Of a stretch of DNA of 64,000 nt, positions 11,951 to 24,136 are shown in pieces. Location: positions 280,034 through 344,033 of the forward strand of contig BDSI01000129.1 in NCBI GenBank assembly GCA_003117195.1, in the 5' to 3' direction. Below the pieces are notes generated by a model. It was not told the origin of the DNA and did not search any database. It saw only the letters and a list, made by a program, of their open reading frames with translations. Made by a program: the position numbers and the translations under genes. Each line of letters begins with the position of its first letter. The first letter of the stretch is position 1. The DNA is from Eudorina sp. 2006-703-Eu-15. Taxonomy: Eukaryota; Chlorophyta; Chlorophyceae; Chlamydomonadales; Volvocaceae.

Positions 11951-13356
11951 CTGCACCAACAGCAGCAACCAGCCGCACAACTTTCCTCCTTGCTAACACT
12001 GAGTTGCGGTCGCAGTGGCGACATCGGCAAGAAAAGACGGCAGTGGTGGCGGTGGCGGCGGCGTTAGGGGCGCGTAGCATGGAACGGAACGAATGGAAAG
12101 GTGCGCAGCAGTCGCACGATACAAGTCGACATCGATAAGGGCAGGGAATGCATGCACACGCGAGGGCGGGCACGGAACGGTAGCCCGCGGTTGCCTCAGG
12201 AGGGGAGGCGAAGGGCGGAGTCCCCGCCGCCGACGGCCCACGTACAGCGTCTCTGACCATCCTTCTGTGACCGATGTGACAAGGCGCCCGTCATGTGCCA
12301 CAGCCTGGATCCACTGATATTTGAATTCCTAACCTCGGCCCGCCCCCACCTCACCTCTGGCCGTCTCCATCCTCGCCGCCGACTCGCAACGCTGCGAAGC
12401 GGATCATGCGGCCGGTGCTCCGAAGCGCGCGACACAGGGGGCAAGCGAACTGCGGGCGGGGTTGGTGGGCAGCGTGGAGTCGTGGCGAGGGCGTTGAGAG
12501 TGATGGCTGCAGCGCATGATGATGGCGCAGCGATTTGCATTTGCACAGGTCGTTGTTTGTATCAGGTGTGCCGGGAGAGCAGGGCTATCGGCTGTCGCTG
12601 CAGCGCAACAGGGGCGCGCAATGACGAATGCGACCCAGGCTCCGGCGACGCACCCCAGCTTGTTGCAACATCACGCTGCGGCTCTTGAAATCAAGCCCTG
12701 TGATGACTGTGAAGAACAAATTCGGCCCTGACTCCTCATCGTCGTCATCTTCTGACCCGCTGCTGCTCGGGCTGGCGCTGCCTTCAGCACCGCACACACA
12801 GCATGCCGTCGCTTTCCCAGCTGCATGGCTGAGGAGGTCTTCGAACGAGCTGACAGATTCTTTTCCTGTGGCATGTTTGCAGCCCATTAGCCGGTTGAGT
12901 TAGGGCTGAGTCAACCGGCACCGCGTTTCATCGCCGCCGCAATTTGATATCACGTACCAGCATTATGAAGCAATCCTATAAAATCCTGAGTGTCGTAGCC
13001 ATTTGGGACTATCCCAGGACACAAGACGGGGCACCAGCCTTGAAGCGCTTCGACCTTCCATATTGAACAGCCGGCAGATAATCAGACGTTACATTAAGTT
13101 ACACGAAGCAAAAATGTTCAGTATCTTATCGCGAGACAGACCTCCGATTGCAGTGACTCCGCCGTGGCCGCCATTACTCTTTCCGAGAGACTAAGCGCGA
13201 ATTCAAGTGATACCAAACCTCGACTCTACTTGTAGCATAAATCTGTCTTATTACCTGCAGCTTCATGTACCAACGGACTCGTCATACAGCCTAAACCGAC
13301 ATGATGCACGGCAGTACAGGAACGAACTTTGCTTTAAACCCCCAACCGCCAACCAA
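11951..13356. other. unresolved; possible acidic exon at 12887-12650 (minus)
   Basis: A minus-strand frame beginning MGCKHATGKESVSSFEDLL continues into a Ser-rich and Asp/Glu-rich stretch (SGSEDDDDEESG) then FFTVITGLDF before a possible donor near 12655. It is not obviously a shadow, but I cannot link it in phase to the Lys/Ala-rich gene downstream. From about 12.9 to 13.35 kb the DNA is AT-richer and holds the presumed 3' UTR of PEX11, with TGTAA on the minus strand at 13089-13093 and 13099-13103. Confidence 0.3.
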
Positions 13357-14675
13357 TCAAAGGTTCCAGTTCTTGTAAAAGCTGATGCAGCCCGACGTCA
13401 GTCCTGCGATCGCCAGCAACGCGGGGCTGTTGAGGCCCTTGAAGCGCCCACCTGCGTAACAAATAGTAACGCGATCACCAAGCGACGTTCAGACACCGAC
13501 CTCAATAGACAGTTCAGGGACAACAGCAGCAACCATCCAGAGTATGCACTCACCGGTCACGTCGTTCAGCGCCATCAGCGAGTCGGCGACATCCTGGACC
13601 ATCAGCGCACAGCGCAGGTTCCGCTGAAAACGCGCCGAGGCCAGGGCGCTCTCCAGCTTGGCGTCCGTCACGCCCTCCTCCTACGTGAGCACCGCACCGA
13701 TAACAGGAGCTCCATCAGAGTACAGAATTTTACCAAGGCATCATTACTTTTTGAAATCAAGCGTCTGGGACCGGTGCCTTCCTGTGCCCAACTCCAGTTT
13801 GTATTCCAGACATCGGCATGTAGGAAGTGGGGGCTTCGCAGAACCGCCATTCCTCGGTTGTCGTCGTCAGGTCTGGTGTTCGGTGCTAAGCTGGGTGGCT
13901 GCCTAGCTGCCTAGTGCCTACCCTCACCTACCCTGGGCTGATCGGTTGACAGTTTTGCCTGCAACGAACTCACCTTCCGCAGCTTTTTCAGCTGGTCCTC
14001 GCAGTCTTGCACCTGCTTGACTAATTTTTGCAGTTTGATGAAGGAAAGCCAAACGCTGCCCACGTAGCCCACCAGCTCCGCGAAGGCGCTGGCAAATGCT
14101 AACCGGTCCTCAAGGTCCTTGGGCAGCGCACCTGTCTTGACGAGCCTGGTAATCACATTAAATATATTGTCATGAAAGGCAGTCTAAACAACACTTTTCA
14201 TGCAACACCAGGCAGCTTACCAGGTGAACTGCTCGATGAAGTAGTAAATCCCTTCGCCTCCATACGCAAGCAGCTCCAAGAGAATTGTTGGGTCCTTTGT
14301 TTTGGAGTGCCTCAGGCTATTGACATCTTGAAGGAACTTTCCCAAGCGGAAGGCTTTCCTGTGGGTCGGCAACTGTCACCGTCACAGAGAGAGTTTCCGA
14401 ACCAATACATTAATAACGCACCCACCGCGAAACACCGACGCTTTTTTCAAATGCTGAAAGCCTCTTTGTCAGCTCCTTGTCCTTAGGGCTCAGGGCAACT
14501 GCAAGCCGTGCCGAGTAGCGGAGGACCTTGAGAGTCTGTGCATGCCCAAACCACCTTGGGTTATACACCGCCCATCTCTTCAGTTTGTAGCTTGCTGTGG
14601 CCTTACTTTGTCAATACCCTCGCGTTTTGCTAGAAACCGTGACGTCTTGTCGAGCACGTCCTCTTGCGATGCCAT
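13357..14675 (-). CDS. PEX11: peroxisomal membrane protein PEX11
   Basis: PEX11 is a peroxisomal membrane peroxin that bends and elongates the membrane before peroxisome division. Six exons read in phase: 14675-14607, 14535-14426, 14358-14221, 14145-13974, 13680-13554 and 13451-13357, totalling 711 nt (236 residues), the usual PEX11 length. Seen are an N-terminal [20 protein letters not shown], then [12 protein letters not shown], the amphipathic conserved stretch [16 protein letters not shown] (compare ARKVFRLFKF in plant PEX11), [18 protein letters not shown], a helix with [15 protein letters not shown], a Lys/Gln-rich coiled segment before KLRK, then [20 protein letters not shown] and a C-terminal hydrophobic stretch [18 protein letters not shown]. 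Tandem TGTAA motifs about 250-270 nt past the stop could be polyadenylation signals. No frameshift is seen. It is closer to the plant PEX11C/D/E type than to animal PEX11 beta, by general resemblance only. Confidence 0.93.
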
Positions 14676-16748
14676 TCTGCCCTAATTAATTAGTTTGACG
14701 TAGTGCAGTCAGTATTGATGCTTTTGCAGACACGCATGCGTTACGGTTTAAGTCCGAGCTGACGTAGATTGTAATCCGACAGATGACAAACTGCGCCTAT
14801 TACAGTTTTACTTGCTGCCTGAATTGTGTGTGGAGCTCACTGAAATAATGGTGCTGAATTTATGAGCAACAACGTAGCTGTTGTTGTGTCTAAACAAGGC
14901 CGATAACAGCAGCCCTGCCCCTCAGGGCCCCGCCTGTCCCCCAAACGGGCAATTCAGCAGGGTGCCGATGCAAGTTTGGCCTGGACTTGGGCATCATAGT
15001 TGGTACGTGAGTAATTAGCGCGGGTTGCGACACTGTGCCATGTGTCCCTCCTACGATACAGAAGTGGCACAAATGCGTGCACAGCCGTACCGCGCAATGT
15101 CGGGCCGCCGTCGCAACGGCCACGCAGGGCGGGGCATCCCAAACACCTTACATGTTGAGCGATATCCGAGCTATTTTGATAACCTCACTTTGACTGCAAC
15201 CAACACGTTTTTCATGCACAAGCAAATTGCCGGACGCGCCCGTCCCCCAAACCCCAACCGGGGCATCAGCGACAGCATCATGTGTGCACATCAAAGGCCC
15301 ATGATGGGGGCCGTACAGTGTACAACACAGATGGGGATTTCGGTCACATTTCGACTCATAATGTCGCAATGGGTCGGAGGGCCGAAGCAGCAGCGATGCT
15401 CCCGCGAGGGCCCGAGAAAGCCGGACTCCAAACGGCACCTGCCTAACCGAAAGCCGCCCGCCAGACAAGAATATCAGTCCACCAGTCCCGATTCCCGTTG
15501 AACGGCAACCTTTGGAATCCTTGGCTCCTAACGCTTCCTTGCTCTACAGCAACACACGGCGCAAGCCCGCAAGCCAACCTACAAGGTGCATGCAAACCAG
15601 CAGGCGATGCAACCTCGCTCACGGGATGCCAACTTTGAAAAATGTCGAGTCCGCCCCCAGCTTCCGCCAGCTCGCGGCGCCAACCGGAGGCCTGCCGGAC
15701 CCGCCCCTAACCCCGGGCCGTCTACATACCCACGCACGCGACTGGCGCCCCCTGGCGACTAGCGCCCGGCGTTCGACGTGCGAGGGATACTAGCTTACTA
15801 AGAGCATGTGAACGAAACAGCGATGACGCCGTCCAGCCGACCATCGGTGCAGCAGCTTCCGCGGGTTTATCGTATGTACGTGATCGGTTGCATTCAATCG
15901 CGGTTAGTTCACCACCATCTCCCTGTTGTCTCTCCAAGCAGCTCCGGACGTTGCGGCGACCGGAGTCACCTGCTGCTGAGCGAGCATGACGAGGGCAACT
16001 TCAGGCGAGCAACAACAAAACGGACTGGCTCGCACGACATCGGCCACGCGCTGCCGTACAGTTGGGGACACCCAGCCGGGGATGACAAAGGAGAACGGGC
16101 CTCCGCGGCCCTCCTCGCGCTTCTGCATTTGTTCACATGTGAAGGACCGGGCTTGATGATGGCCGGAACACTTTCAGGGGTGAGGATCGCAGCCTTCGAA
16201 AGCGTTCGGATAACACAATCACGCAAGGAGCGTACGGAGAAAACACAATCACTGACGTAGGGCATGATGAGCGACTCGAGCGCGTGCAGGCACCACGTGC
16301 TTGGAGAAGGCCACCAACCGATATAACCGAAATAACCGATATAAGGCACAGATAACGCACACCAACCGCGACCATGTCGTATGTCACGACGCCCCCGATG
16401 CATTCTTCGGCGCACCGGCCAGTAATCACCACAACACAACGCGACCGGCCGCGTACACCCGCCCACTGGTCGCGCCGCAACACCGCGAGACGGCCCTGGA
16501 GCCAACGCACCCCCGCCGCGAAACGCCAACCGCGGTCTGCGCACTCGGCACCGGCTGCATCCCCATGTGGAGCAAGATACCCCAAACCCCTCCTCAGCTG
16601 TCGCCGCTTTGCTCCACTATAAGCACGCCATCGCGCTGCCCCGTCGCGCTCGGGCACGTGGTACGGCAGCGTGACGTGACTGCAGCTGCTGCGGCGGCGG
16701 CCGCACGCCGCCGCCGCCGCCGCCGCTTCAGCCGCCGCTACTGCCCGC
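14676..16748. other. no gene recognised
   Basis: The first few hundred bases upstream of PEX11 are AT-rich and presumably hold its promoter. The remainder to 16.7 kb has open frames on both strands without recognisable domains. The block around 16.68-16.75 kb is GCC/GCG repeat-like and lies just past the epoxide hydrolase stop codon, so it is probably 3' UTR. Confidence 0.35.
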
Positions 16749-19700
16749 CTACTTGCTGCTGCCCGGCTGTGGGCCGTTGGCCGCGGCCAGCCAGTGGTCC
16801 ATGATGCGGTGCAGCTCCCCCGGCTGGTCGTTCTGGATCCAGTGGGAGCAGTCGGGCAGGATGTGCACTTGGGACCGGGGGGCCACCTGCAGGTGGGGAG
16901 GAGGGGTGGGGAGGAGGGTTGGGGAGGAGGAGGGGGAGAGGGGTATATAGTAGAAGGGGAGAGGGGGAGGAGGCGGCGGAGGGATTAAAGCAATGGGGTC
17001 GGGTGGAGGTAACGGCGGGCAGGGGGGCGGCGCAGGGAAGGGAAAGCGGCCTAGGGGAGGGGACGCGACGCAGAAGACGTGGAGGAAAATGACTAAAGGA
17101 GGCGGATGAGGCGCAGGAGGCGGTGTCGGTTAAGGAAAAGGAGGAAGTGAAAGCGGACGGGGGAAAGGGGTAGGCTGAAACACGTAGGGCTACAGCTCCG
17201 CCCCGCGGCCCCGCAGATCCCCACGGGGCAGCCTGCAAGCGGTATCGTACTGCAATCAGTGCCGTACCTGGCCGATGTCCCGCAGGTTGGAGAGGCACAG
17301 CGCGTGGTCGTTGGCGCCCCACACCACGAGCACCGGGACCTCGACTCGGCCCCCAATCGCCTTTGCCACCTGGTCGGGCGGCGGCCACACCGTACGGCCA
17401 TGTGTATGATGAGGAACCCGCCTAGAACCGCGGCATGTGTAAAACAATGAACACACAGGATGTACAGGATGTGCTGTGGAGCGACAGACGGTGCTGCGCC
17501 GTGTTCGACATGCGGATCCACACCGTACGGCACGCTGTACCATAACGAGATGTCCGGAGCGCGCCTATAAAGGCACGCAACCGTCATCGTCATCGTCTGC
17601 CGCACGTTAAGCCAAACCACCCATCGCGACGCATCCCCCGTTCCCTTCCCCGGGCCCCGGCCGCGACCCCGCGACCAATTTACTGTCGTACCCGGACATG
17701 CGGGTTCGTACCCTGCCGTACCTCCGGGTGCACGGGCAGCACGCCCAGGGTCTGCAGCATGCCCGCGCGGTAGTAGTTGAGGGTGGCGGTGGCGGCCCCC
17801 GGCTGCTGGCAGGCGGCCTTGTACACGTCGACGTCCTCGGGGCTGACGGCGCCGGCCCGCCGCACCGAGTAGGCGTGGCCGCCCCGCCACACGGCGTCCT
17901 GAAAGCTGCTGTCGTTGTGCAGCAGCAGCAGCTCGGGCAGCACCGGCAGCTGCGCGCAGCAGCCGGCGCGCCGTCGGGCGGGCGGGTGAGGCGGGCGGGG
18001 GGAGCGGGCGCGGGCTCGGGAGCGGGAGCGGCCCCAGCAAAAGCGCGCGTCGGGACGGGTCTTTGCCCCGGCGGGGAGCAAGTACGCGTGCACGATACGG
18101 CAGTACATTGCAGGTGAAGTGGCAGGTGTGGGTAGTGCATCTGGGGGGTATAGGAATTTGGTAGACACTTTATACTGCGCTGCTGCCAGAGCAAATATGG
18201 GGGGGGGCCGGGCGGTTCATTGACATTAAGGGGGGCGGGCGGTTGCCTCGCTGAAAATAGCCACCGCACGGGTCTGGGTGGGTCTAAGATTAAAGATTAA
18301 ACACACGCCGCACGGGTGCCACGGGCTTTCGCAGCAATGTCCACGGGCACCACGACACAGGCACCACGACACGGGCACCACGACACGGGCACCACGACAC
18401 GGGCACCACGACACGGGCACCACGACACGGGCACCACGGTCGCCGCCGTGCTGGACCGCGGTCTCAGTTTCCAACGACAAGGGCACCAACACCAACACCA
18501 ACATCGTCCGCTGAGCAACGACGGACATCAAAGGGTATGCTGCCCACACACACTGGCTAAGCTGCGCCGAAAGCACACAAACCCGAAGACCACCCGCCCG
18601 CCCGCAACCTGGGGCAAATTCATTCCCTCAGCAACCCGGGACTAAATTGAAACGAGCAAAGAAACCCAGAAACGAACCCAGGCACACCCCGAAATACCCA
18701 GAATACTTATCTGGGGCCCTGGCCCACCCCCGGGACCCTGGTGGTGAGACGTCTCCGTCCCGCCCTGGAGCGCACCTGAAACCACAGGAAGTAGTACGAC
18801 CGCATCATCTGCTCCCACGTGAGGTTCTGTTCGTACAGCCGCCAGTGCGGCCCCGCCAGCACCACCAACCGCTCCACCAGACCCGGGTAGCGCGCGGCGG
18901 CCAGCCAGGCCACGGCGCCACCCCAGTCGTGCCCCACCAGGGTGCAGGAGCTGCGACCCAGGGCGCGTACGACAGCTGCCACGTCAGCCGTCAGGTACTG
19001 CAGGCTGTACGCTGCTATGCCCTGGAGGAAGACGCGGCGGGAGAAAGAGCGCAGGGACGCAGGGGCGTTGGGGTCAGGCGTGTTGGGGGTGCCAGGGGGT
19101 GCAACACCGTGTCGTTGCCGTACGTACCTTGGGTTTGCTGGAGGTGTTGAAGCCGCGCATGTCCACCGCCACAACATCGTATTGCGTACGGAAATGGACG
19201 AGCTGCTCACGCCAGCTGTACCAGCACTCCGGGAAGCCGTGGAGGAAGAGCATGAGCGGCTTGTCGGGCTGGCGGCCGAAGCTGACCGCGTGCAGCCTGC
19301 GGTGCGGTGCGGTGCGGTGCGGAGCGGGGCGTGCGTTCGTTCGTTCAGTACGCGACCATAATGGCACCCGCTGGTTCCACCAACGGACGGGGAGGTTCAC
19401 CGTGTATAGGGGGTTTTGGTGAGTTACGGGATTTAGGGGGTAGTGTAAGGGGGTAGTGTAAGGGGGTAGTGTAGGCGGTTTAGGGGTACGAGCGCAGGCC
19501 CAGGGCGGGTCCTCGGGGCGCTTGAGCCGCGCGGTTCTGCCTTCACAGCGTCTACACAGACAGGAACGGCAGGCGTGCATGACTTGCGATGGGCATCCGG
19601 TGGCTGTGTAGCATCAATGGCCTTCACACCGGAGTGCTTCTCGTCGTGCGTGTTTAGCATACGTCGTGCGTGGAGGCTTCGGCCGTCACGTAATACCACG

Positions 19701-20972
19701 CCGGGGTCATGATGTACAGCTTACAGCGTGGGTGAAGTCAGCGGCATTGTTGGCAGCGTGTTAACTTCATCGCGGCAATGCAGCATGGCGAAAGCTGATT
19801 CAAAAGAAACACTCGAAGGCGAATGGCCCGGAGGGTCCGACGGGATGAGGTTGATTGGACCGCGGGGCTCCCCGGTGGGGGGGCAAGCGCGCGTCAAGTC
19901 CGTTGGCGCTACCACATGGCGTGTGCGGCACGGGTCAGCGACCGAGAGAGAAAGGCCTTCCGGGCCTGAGGCTTAACCGCCTATAAATCGGCCGGAGGTT
20001 GCAGCCGTTGCAGCCGTTGCAACGACAGCAACGGAGCCAAGAGGCAGCCATATAGCAGCAGCAGCAGCAGCACCAGCAGCAACAGCAGCAGCAGCAACAG
20101 ACAGGACAGGTGCAACAAAGTGTACGGCGAAAGTCGAGCTCGTCCCGAGACCTACTTGACTCCCCCGCGGACGTCGATGTCCTCGTGTACGACGCCATCC
20201 AGGGAGGCGGGCAGTCGTACACGATGGGGCGACCTGGTGAAAAACTTGATTGGACTGTACGGCACCGTACAAGGGAACGGGGTGTCAGTCCTCGCGCTCC
20301 GTGCCACGGACCCAGCTGCCAGGTGCGGCAACATCCCGTCAAGCTACGGGCCCTGCTAGGGTCCTGACCCCTGTCGATTTTCTGGGTGTACACGTTCTTG
20401 TTTGTAATGAACATGCGACTCAAGGATGCAGTGTTTTCATGTGTGCACACTCGTATGCGAGAGGAGGGCTGTGTCGTACCTTGCCCAAACGTGGGAAGTC
20501 CGGTGCCGATAGTAAGCACCAATGCGTCATGACACCCCTCTTCGGCAGCTATGCGACATCATTTCTTGGTCATAAACCGGACAGCAGTTGCGGCTGCGGA
20601 GCTAAGTAGCAGCGTCGACAGGCCGACGACGGCACAGATTCAACGCAACGCAACGCAACGCAACACGACGCAACACGACGCAACACGACGCAACACGACG
20701 CAACACGACGCAACGCAACGCAACGCAACGCAACGCAACGCGGATGGAGGGGCCCCAGGTTTTTCATCAGCGAGTGTGTGTGTTTGAAACATGTGTGTTT
20801 GGAAACATGCGTGCCGGGGCGAGCTGCCAAACGCTCCGCGGCGCTGCGGGGGCGATCCCCAACCGACCCACTTTTTGATGAAGTCCGGCAGCAAAATGAG
20901 GATGAGCGTGAACAGCGCCAGAGGCATGCACGCCACCGTCGCCAGGAGCTTCGCAACATCGACAGACTGCAT
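16749..20972 (-). CDS. membrane-anchored epoxide hydrolase, EPHX3/4-like alpha/beta hydrolase
   Basis: This predicted epoxide hydrolase adds water to epoxides and is anchored in a membrane by an N-terminal helix. Exons: 20972-20872, 20233 to about 20161, 19296-19128, 19021-18776, 17949-17722, 17369-17268 and 16886-16749. Exon 1 starts MQSVDVAKLLATVACMPL and is one transmembrane helix ending at DFIKK. Exon 2 gives SPHRVRLPASLDGVVHEDI, matching the linker of EPHX3/4. Exon 3 has the oxyanion motif LMLFLHGFPECWYSW and DMRGFNTSSKP. Exon 4 has GHDWGG with the nucleophile Asp and the GPHWRLYEQN region. Exon 5 has the lid Tyr in TLNYYRAGM. Exon 6 has VLVVWGAND (acid Asp). Exon 7 has CSHWIQNDQP (catalytic His) and the stop. 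The triad is complete. The exon 2-3 junction is unresolved: phases do not match at the best donor, so a small exon may be missing. Large introns carry tandem repeats. Confidence 0.87.
18346..18440. repeat. 14-nt minisatellite in epoxide hydrolase intron
   Basis: About six head-to-tail copies of a 14-nt unit, CACCACGACACGGG, lie in the intron between the hydrolase exons at 18776 and 17949. Units are nearly identical, with one A-for-G change in the first copy. Frames through it show a 14-residue period, as expected for a 14-nt unit read in triplets. Confidence 0.9.
19433..19477. repeat. GGGGGTAGTGTAA tandem repeat
   Basis: Three copies of a 13-nt unit, GGGGGTAGTGTAA, lie upstream of hydrolase exon 3 in transcription order. 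A short CGGTG pentamer repeat lies between them and the exon, right at the acceptor site. Confidence 0.8.
20641..20740. repeat. ACGCA/ACACG pentanucleotide microsatellite
   Basis: About 20 pentamers, mostly CAACG with a central block of CAACACGACG variants, lie inside the first intron of the epoxide hydrolase gene. Confidence 0.9.
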
Positions 20973-23570
20973 GGCATTGCATGTTTTATTCGGGCATAAA
21001 CAGACTGTTTCAAGATCGTCTCGGCGCGAGAGGCGCGTAAAACCGGTCGATTGCGCAGCGCCTGCTGAGGTTCCGCTTGCGGAACTCGCGACCCCGGGCT
21101 GCCAACGTTTCAATACGAGGCAATCATACACGATTTGAGTCGGTTAGCGAACCAGCATGCTGCCACACAAAGACGTTGTCCATTGCAACCGTCCCGAAAA
21201 TGCCCAGGTCCAACCGCACCTTCACGTCAGTCGCGATTCGGTTGGCATTCGAGGCAGCCGACATCGTTGAGCAGAATCCTTGTCCAAACTCTGGCCGTAG
21301 GTGTCTGCAGCGTGCGAAAGTCCTACCTCTTGCAACCGAAAATCATGCACGCGAACTGCGGGTAAATGCTAACGAAATCTTCTCCAGGATGACTCAACAA
21401 ATGCAGCAATATTACTAGAGGTGATGGTTTCGGATGATCTGCTAGTGCACCGTGGAGTCACAAACAGCTCTAGAAACGTTCTACGACACCTTTCTCAATC
21501 TCATTATATGGGTGGTCAATCGACTTAGAGTTTGGACAAAGCATCTTTAAGCAGCTTCGTCGCACGATTAAAGTGACGAAATTCCCAGCAGCTTCTCGTC
21601 GTATAACCGTTTTACTAATGTTCCTTGCCTGAGACACGCACGATTGCTCATCAGCAAATCTGCAATACATAAGCCGCAAAGTCAACGCACAAGATATGCG
21701 GGACGGCAACGCCAAAGGCGTCAATGATGGCCACCCTGGCAACATGTTATATAGTCCTTCATTACTTCGCAGCCGCGGCGGAATCCAATTGTTAAGCAGC
21801 GTATTTTATGCATAAGTGCGCACATGAAGCACCACCGGTTAACTTGCGCTCATACAGCATTATGCTCTCGTACAACATGCAGCCCTAGGCCACGCTAGCT
21901 GCACCGAGGAGCTTAAATTTCTTGAGGTTTTTGACGGTTCCTAAAAATGTCTTCTCACGCTAGGCCAATGAGAATGAGTCGTTGTTTGTATCCATTTTGG
22001 TAATGGCACGAAAGCTGCGCCGTTCCTGCTGTGCGCCGTCGTCATAGAATAAACGTATCCAAACAAGAACGGTAGGTGAAGCATGGTCAGACCTCTTCAG
22101 AACTGGTCCCCAAAGAAGTGGTTCTGCCTTTCCTGAAACCAAAACGCCCCGTGCTGCGGTGACATGTCGGACTGAGCTCGATCATCTGCTGGACAGATGT
22201 CCTGACAACGGTATAGTCGCGGACGTTAACTTCTGCACTGTGCGGGGTAAACGCTTGTGCGTACCGCACCGCCCATGCCGCCGGTGCGGGCTCCCGGAAA
22301 TTGCTTCACAGCTGGTGGGATCTTGTCGCAATGTCGCGCGCAGAAGGGTCGTTGCGGGCAGGTGACCTCAGTCCTGACCCATCAGTCCTGACGGCCAGCA
22401 CACCGGCGACAGCCAAAGAGTCGGCCGCTGTGCCCCAGCCAGGACCGCTGCCAGCCGTGTCAGCATTGGCGCCATGCCAGCTCGAACGCCCTGCTGGCAC
22501 GCGGCTCGAAACCGGATCAGAACCTGCGGCGAGTGCCTCCGCCCCGCGAGCGTTGGCAACTGCAACATCCACGCGCGACCCGTGGGTCAGTGGGTCATGC
22601 GCTCACGTGTCCGTACATATTTCGAACGGTAATCAGCTGCGATAGGGTAACGGACAGACTGCGAGAAAGGTTTACAAGACACTCGGCGGTGGTTCGGTTC
22701 AAATAAAATACACGGCCAAGTGAGTGGCACTCCTGTAGGGGTCGCTCCCAGCGCTATCTTCTGAGCAGACATGGGGTTAGTGTCGCGGTACGGCAAGAGC
22801 TGTACACCGCTCGGCGCACGCCGTCCTCCCTATCTCCTCCGAGTACCCTCGCCGCAAATCCCTCCGTGTCGAAGCAAAAACCCCGTTCAGGACATACATG
22901 GGTCTGTGTCGACCCTGTAGTGCGACCGTTTGGAAACAACTATGAAAGAAACGCCTGTCCGACAAGGCACGACATGAAATGGCCTAGCAAGCCCAGACAC
23001 GCCACCTCCGCCCCCCGAGCTGCATGAGCACGCCGCACGCGCACGTTCTCATCCGTTCCCGTTCCGACCCGCTCCTTCCCAGGCGGCTGAATTTGCGGCG
23101 TCCTGCGAATCTTGCCCTCGAGCCTTCCTGCTAGTCAGGCAAGTGCGAATGAAGCCAGTGCGGTCAGCTTGACCCCGCCGCGTCCGAGGCCGAAACATGC
23201 AATAAAACAGGGGGCCCCTCTCGCGGTCACCCCTCCTGCACGCAACCTGTCCAACTTTGATTGTCAGCAACGCCACGCCACGCCACGCTGCGCCGCCGCC
23301 CTCTCGCTCAACTCTGGCGCCTCTCTGGACAGCTGACAGCTAGATAAATACTTGCTTCTTTGGCTTCGAAGATCTTGTCGACTTGTACTCCATAGACAGG
23401 AGGGCACGCCAAGCCTTTCCGCTGACCCTCGGCCCAGACAGTTTACCCAGGCTAGCGGCACAGGTGATTGGACTCCAGGCTCGCGCACCGGTCGGTCCGC
23501 CGACTGCTGCAGCTTATAAGACCTGCTAGGCTACCCCGAAAAACGTTGCACTAACACAATGCGCAACGTG
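20973..23570. other. no gene recognised; AT-richer block about 21.4-22.2 kb
   Basis: Just upstream of the hydrolase ATG is presumed promoter. From about 21.4 to 22.2 kb base composition shifts to AT-rich compared with neighbours, with no long open frame on either strand; it could be an old transposon remnant or a regulatory spacer. From 22.3 to 23.5 kb there are Ala/Pro/Ser-rich frames that I cannot assign. Confidence 0.35.
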
Positions 23571-23900
23571 ATTGCGCATCATCAATACACACATACAACC
23601 TCTTGACCGACCCGAGAGCCACATGAGCCTGTGCTGCGGGCCCTGCCGCGTCCCTACGTGCGTTACCAAAGCTGGAAGCCTGCCGGGCCATGCGATTTAC
23701 GACGCGTCACTGCCCCAAATGTTGGCCGAGGACCGCATGCGCTGTGGTTTGTCAAGCCTTCGCCCCACCCCGCGGTACGCCGAGATGGTCTACAACTGCA
23801 TCTCCCAGGACCTCTCCTGGAGCTGTCCCGCCTTCGCCCGTGTTGTGGTGGCGGCATTAACACACATACGGCCCGGGTTTCTCGCGAAACATACTGGCCG
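23571..23900 (+). pseudogene. possible starch-synthase (GT5) C-terminal fragment
   Basis: A plus-strand frame contains ASLPQMLAEDRMRCGLSS followed by RPTPRYAEMVYNCISQDLSW and SCPAF. In plant and algal starch synthases the C-terminal end has a short helix, spacing residues around Tyr-x(n)-Pro, then N-A-M-x-Q-D-L-S-W-x-x-P-A, so the QDLSW...PA block fits that pattern. No upstream catalytic motifs (KTGGL, GTGGL) or other exons were found near it, and the frame has no clear start. I read it as an isolated exon or gene fragment. The similarity is short, so it could be chance. Confidence 0.3.
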
Positions 23901-24136
23901 GTCCCCCAATGCGGTTGCTGTTATAAGCTGATGAAGCGCGCGCCTGGAGCCGCTGGGAGGGCGAACGTGCGCATGAGAGAGAGAGGGCAGAGGCAGCGAG
24001 CTCTCCCGCTTCCGCGGTCGCACAGCGGCCATCCCCCGGCAGGGCTCGAATCCTGCATCCAGGGCTCGGCTCCTCCACCCAGGGCTCGGCTCATCCTCTC
24101 AGGTGCTGCCTCACGGCGAGAGACCCCTTTCGACCC

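Noticed and set aside
18346..18440. Regularly repeated unit resembling a CRISPR array
   Set aside because: Units are contiguous with no unique spacers; it is a simple minisatellite in a eukaryotic intron.
20570..20640. Hydrophobic minus-strand frame (VVGLSTLLLSSAAATAV) as an extra transmembrane exon of the epoxide hydrolase
   Set aside because: Exon 1 joins exon 2 directly in phase without it, and it ends at a stop after FMTKK; no suitable splice sites were seen.
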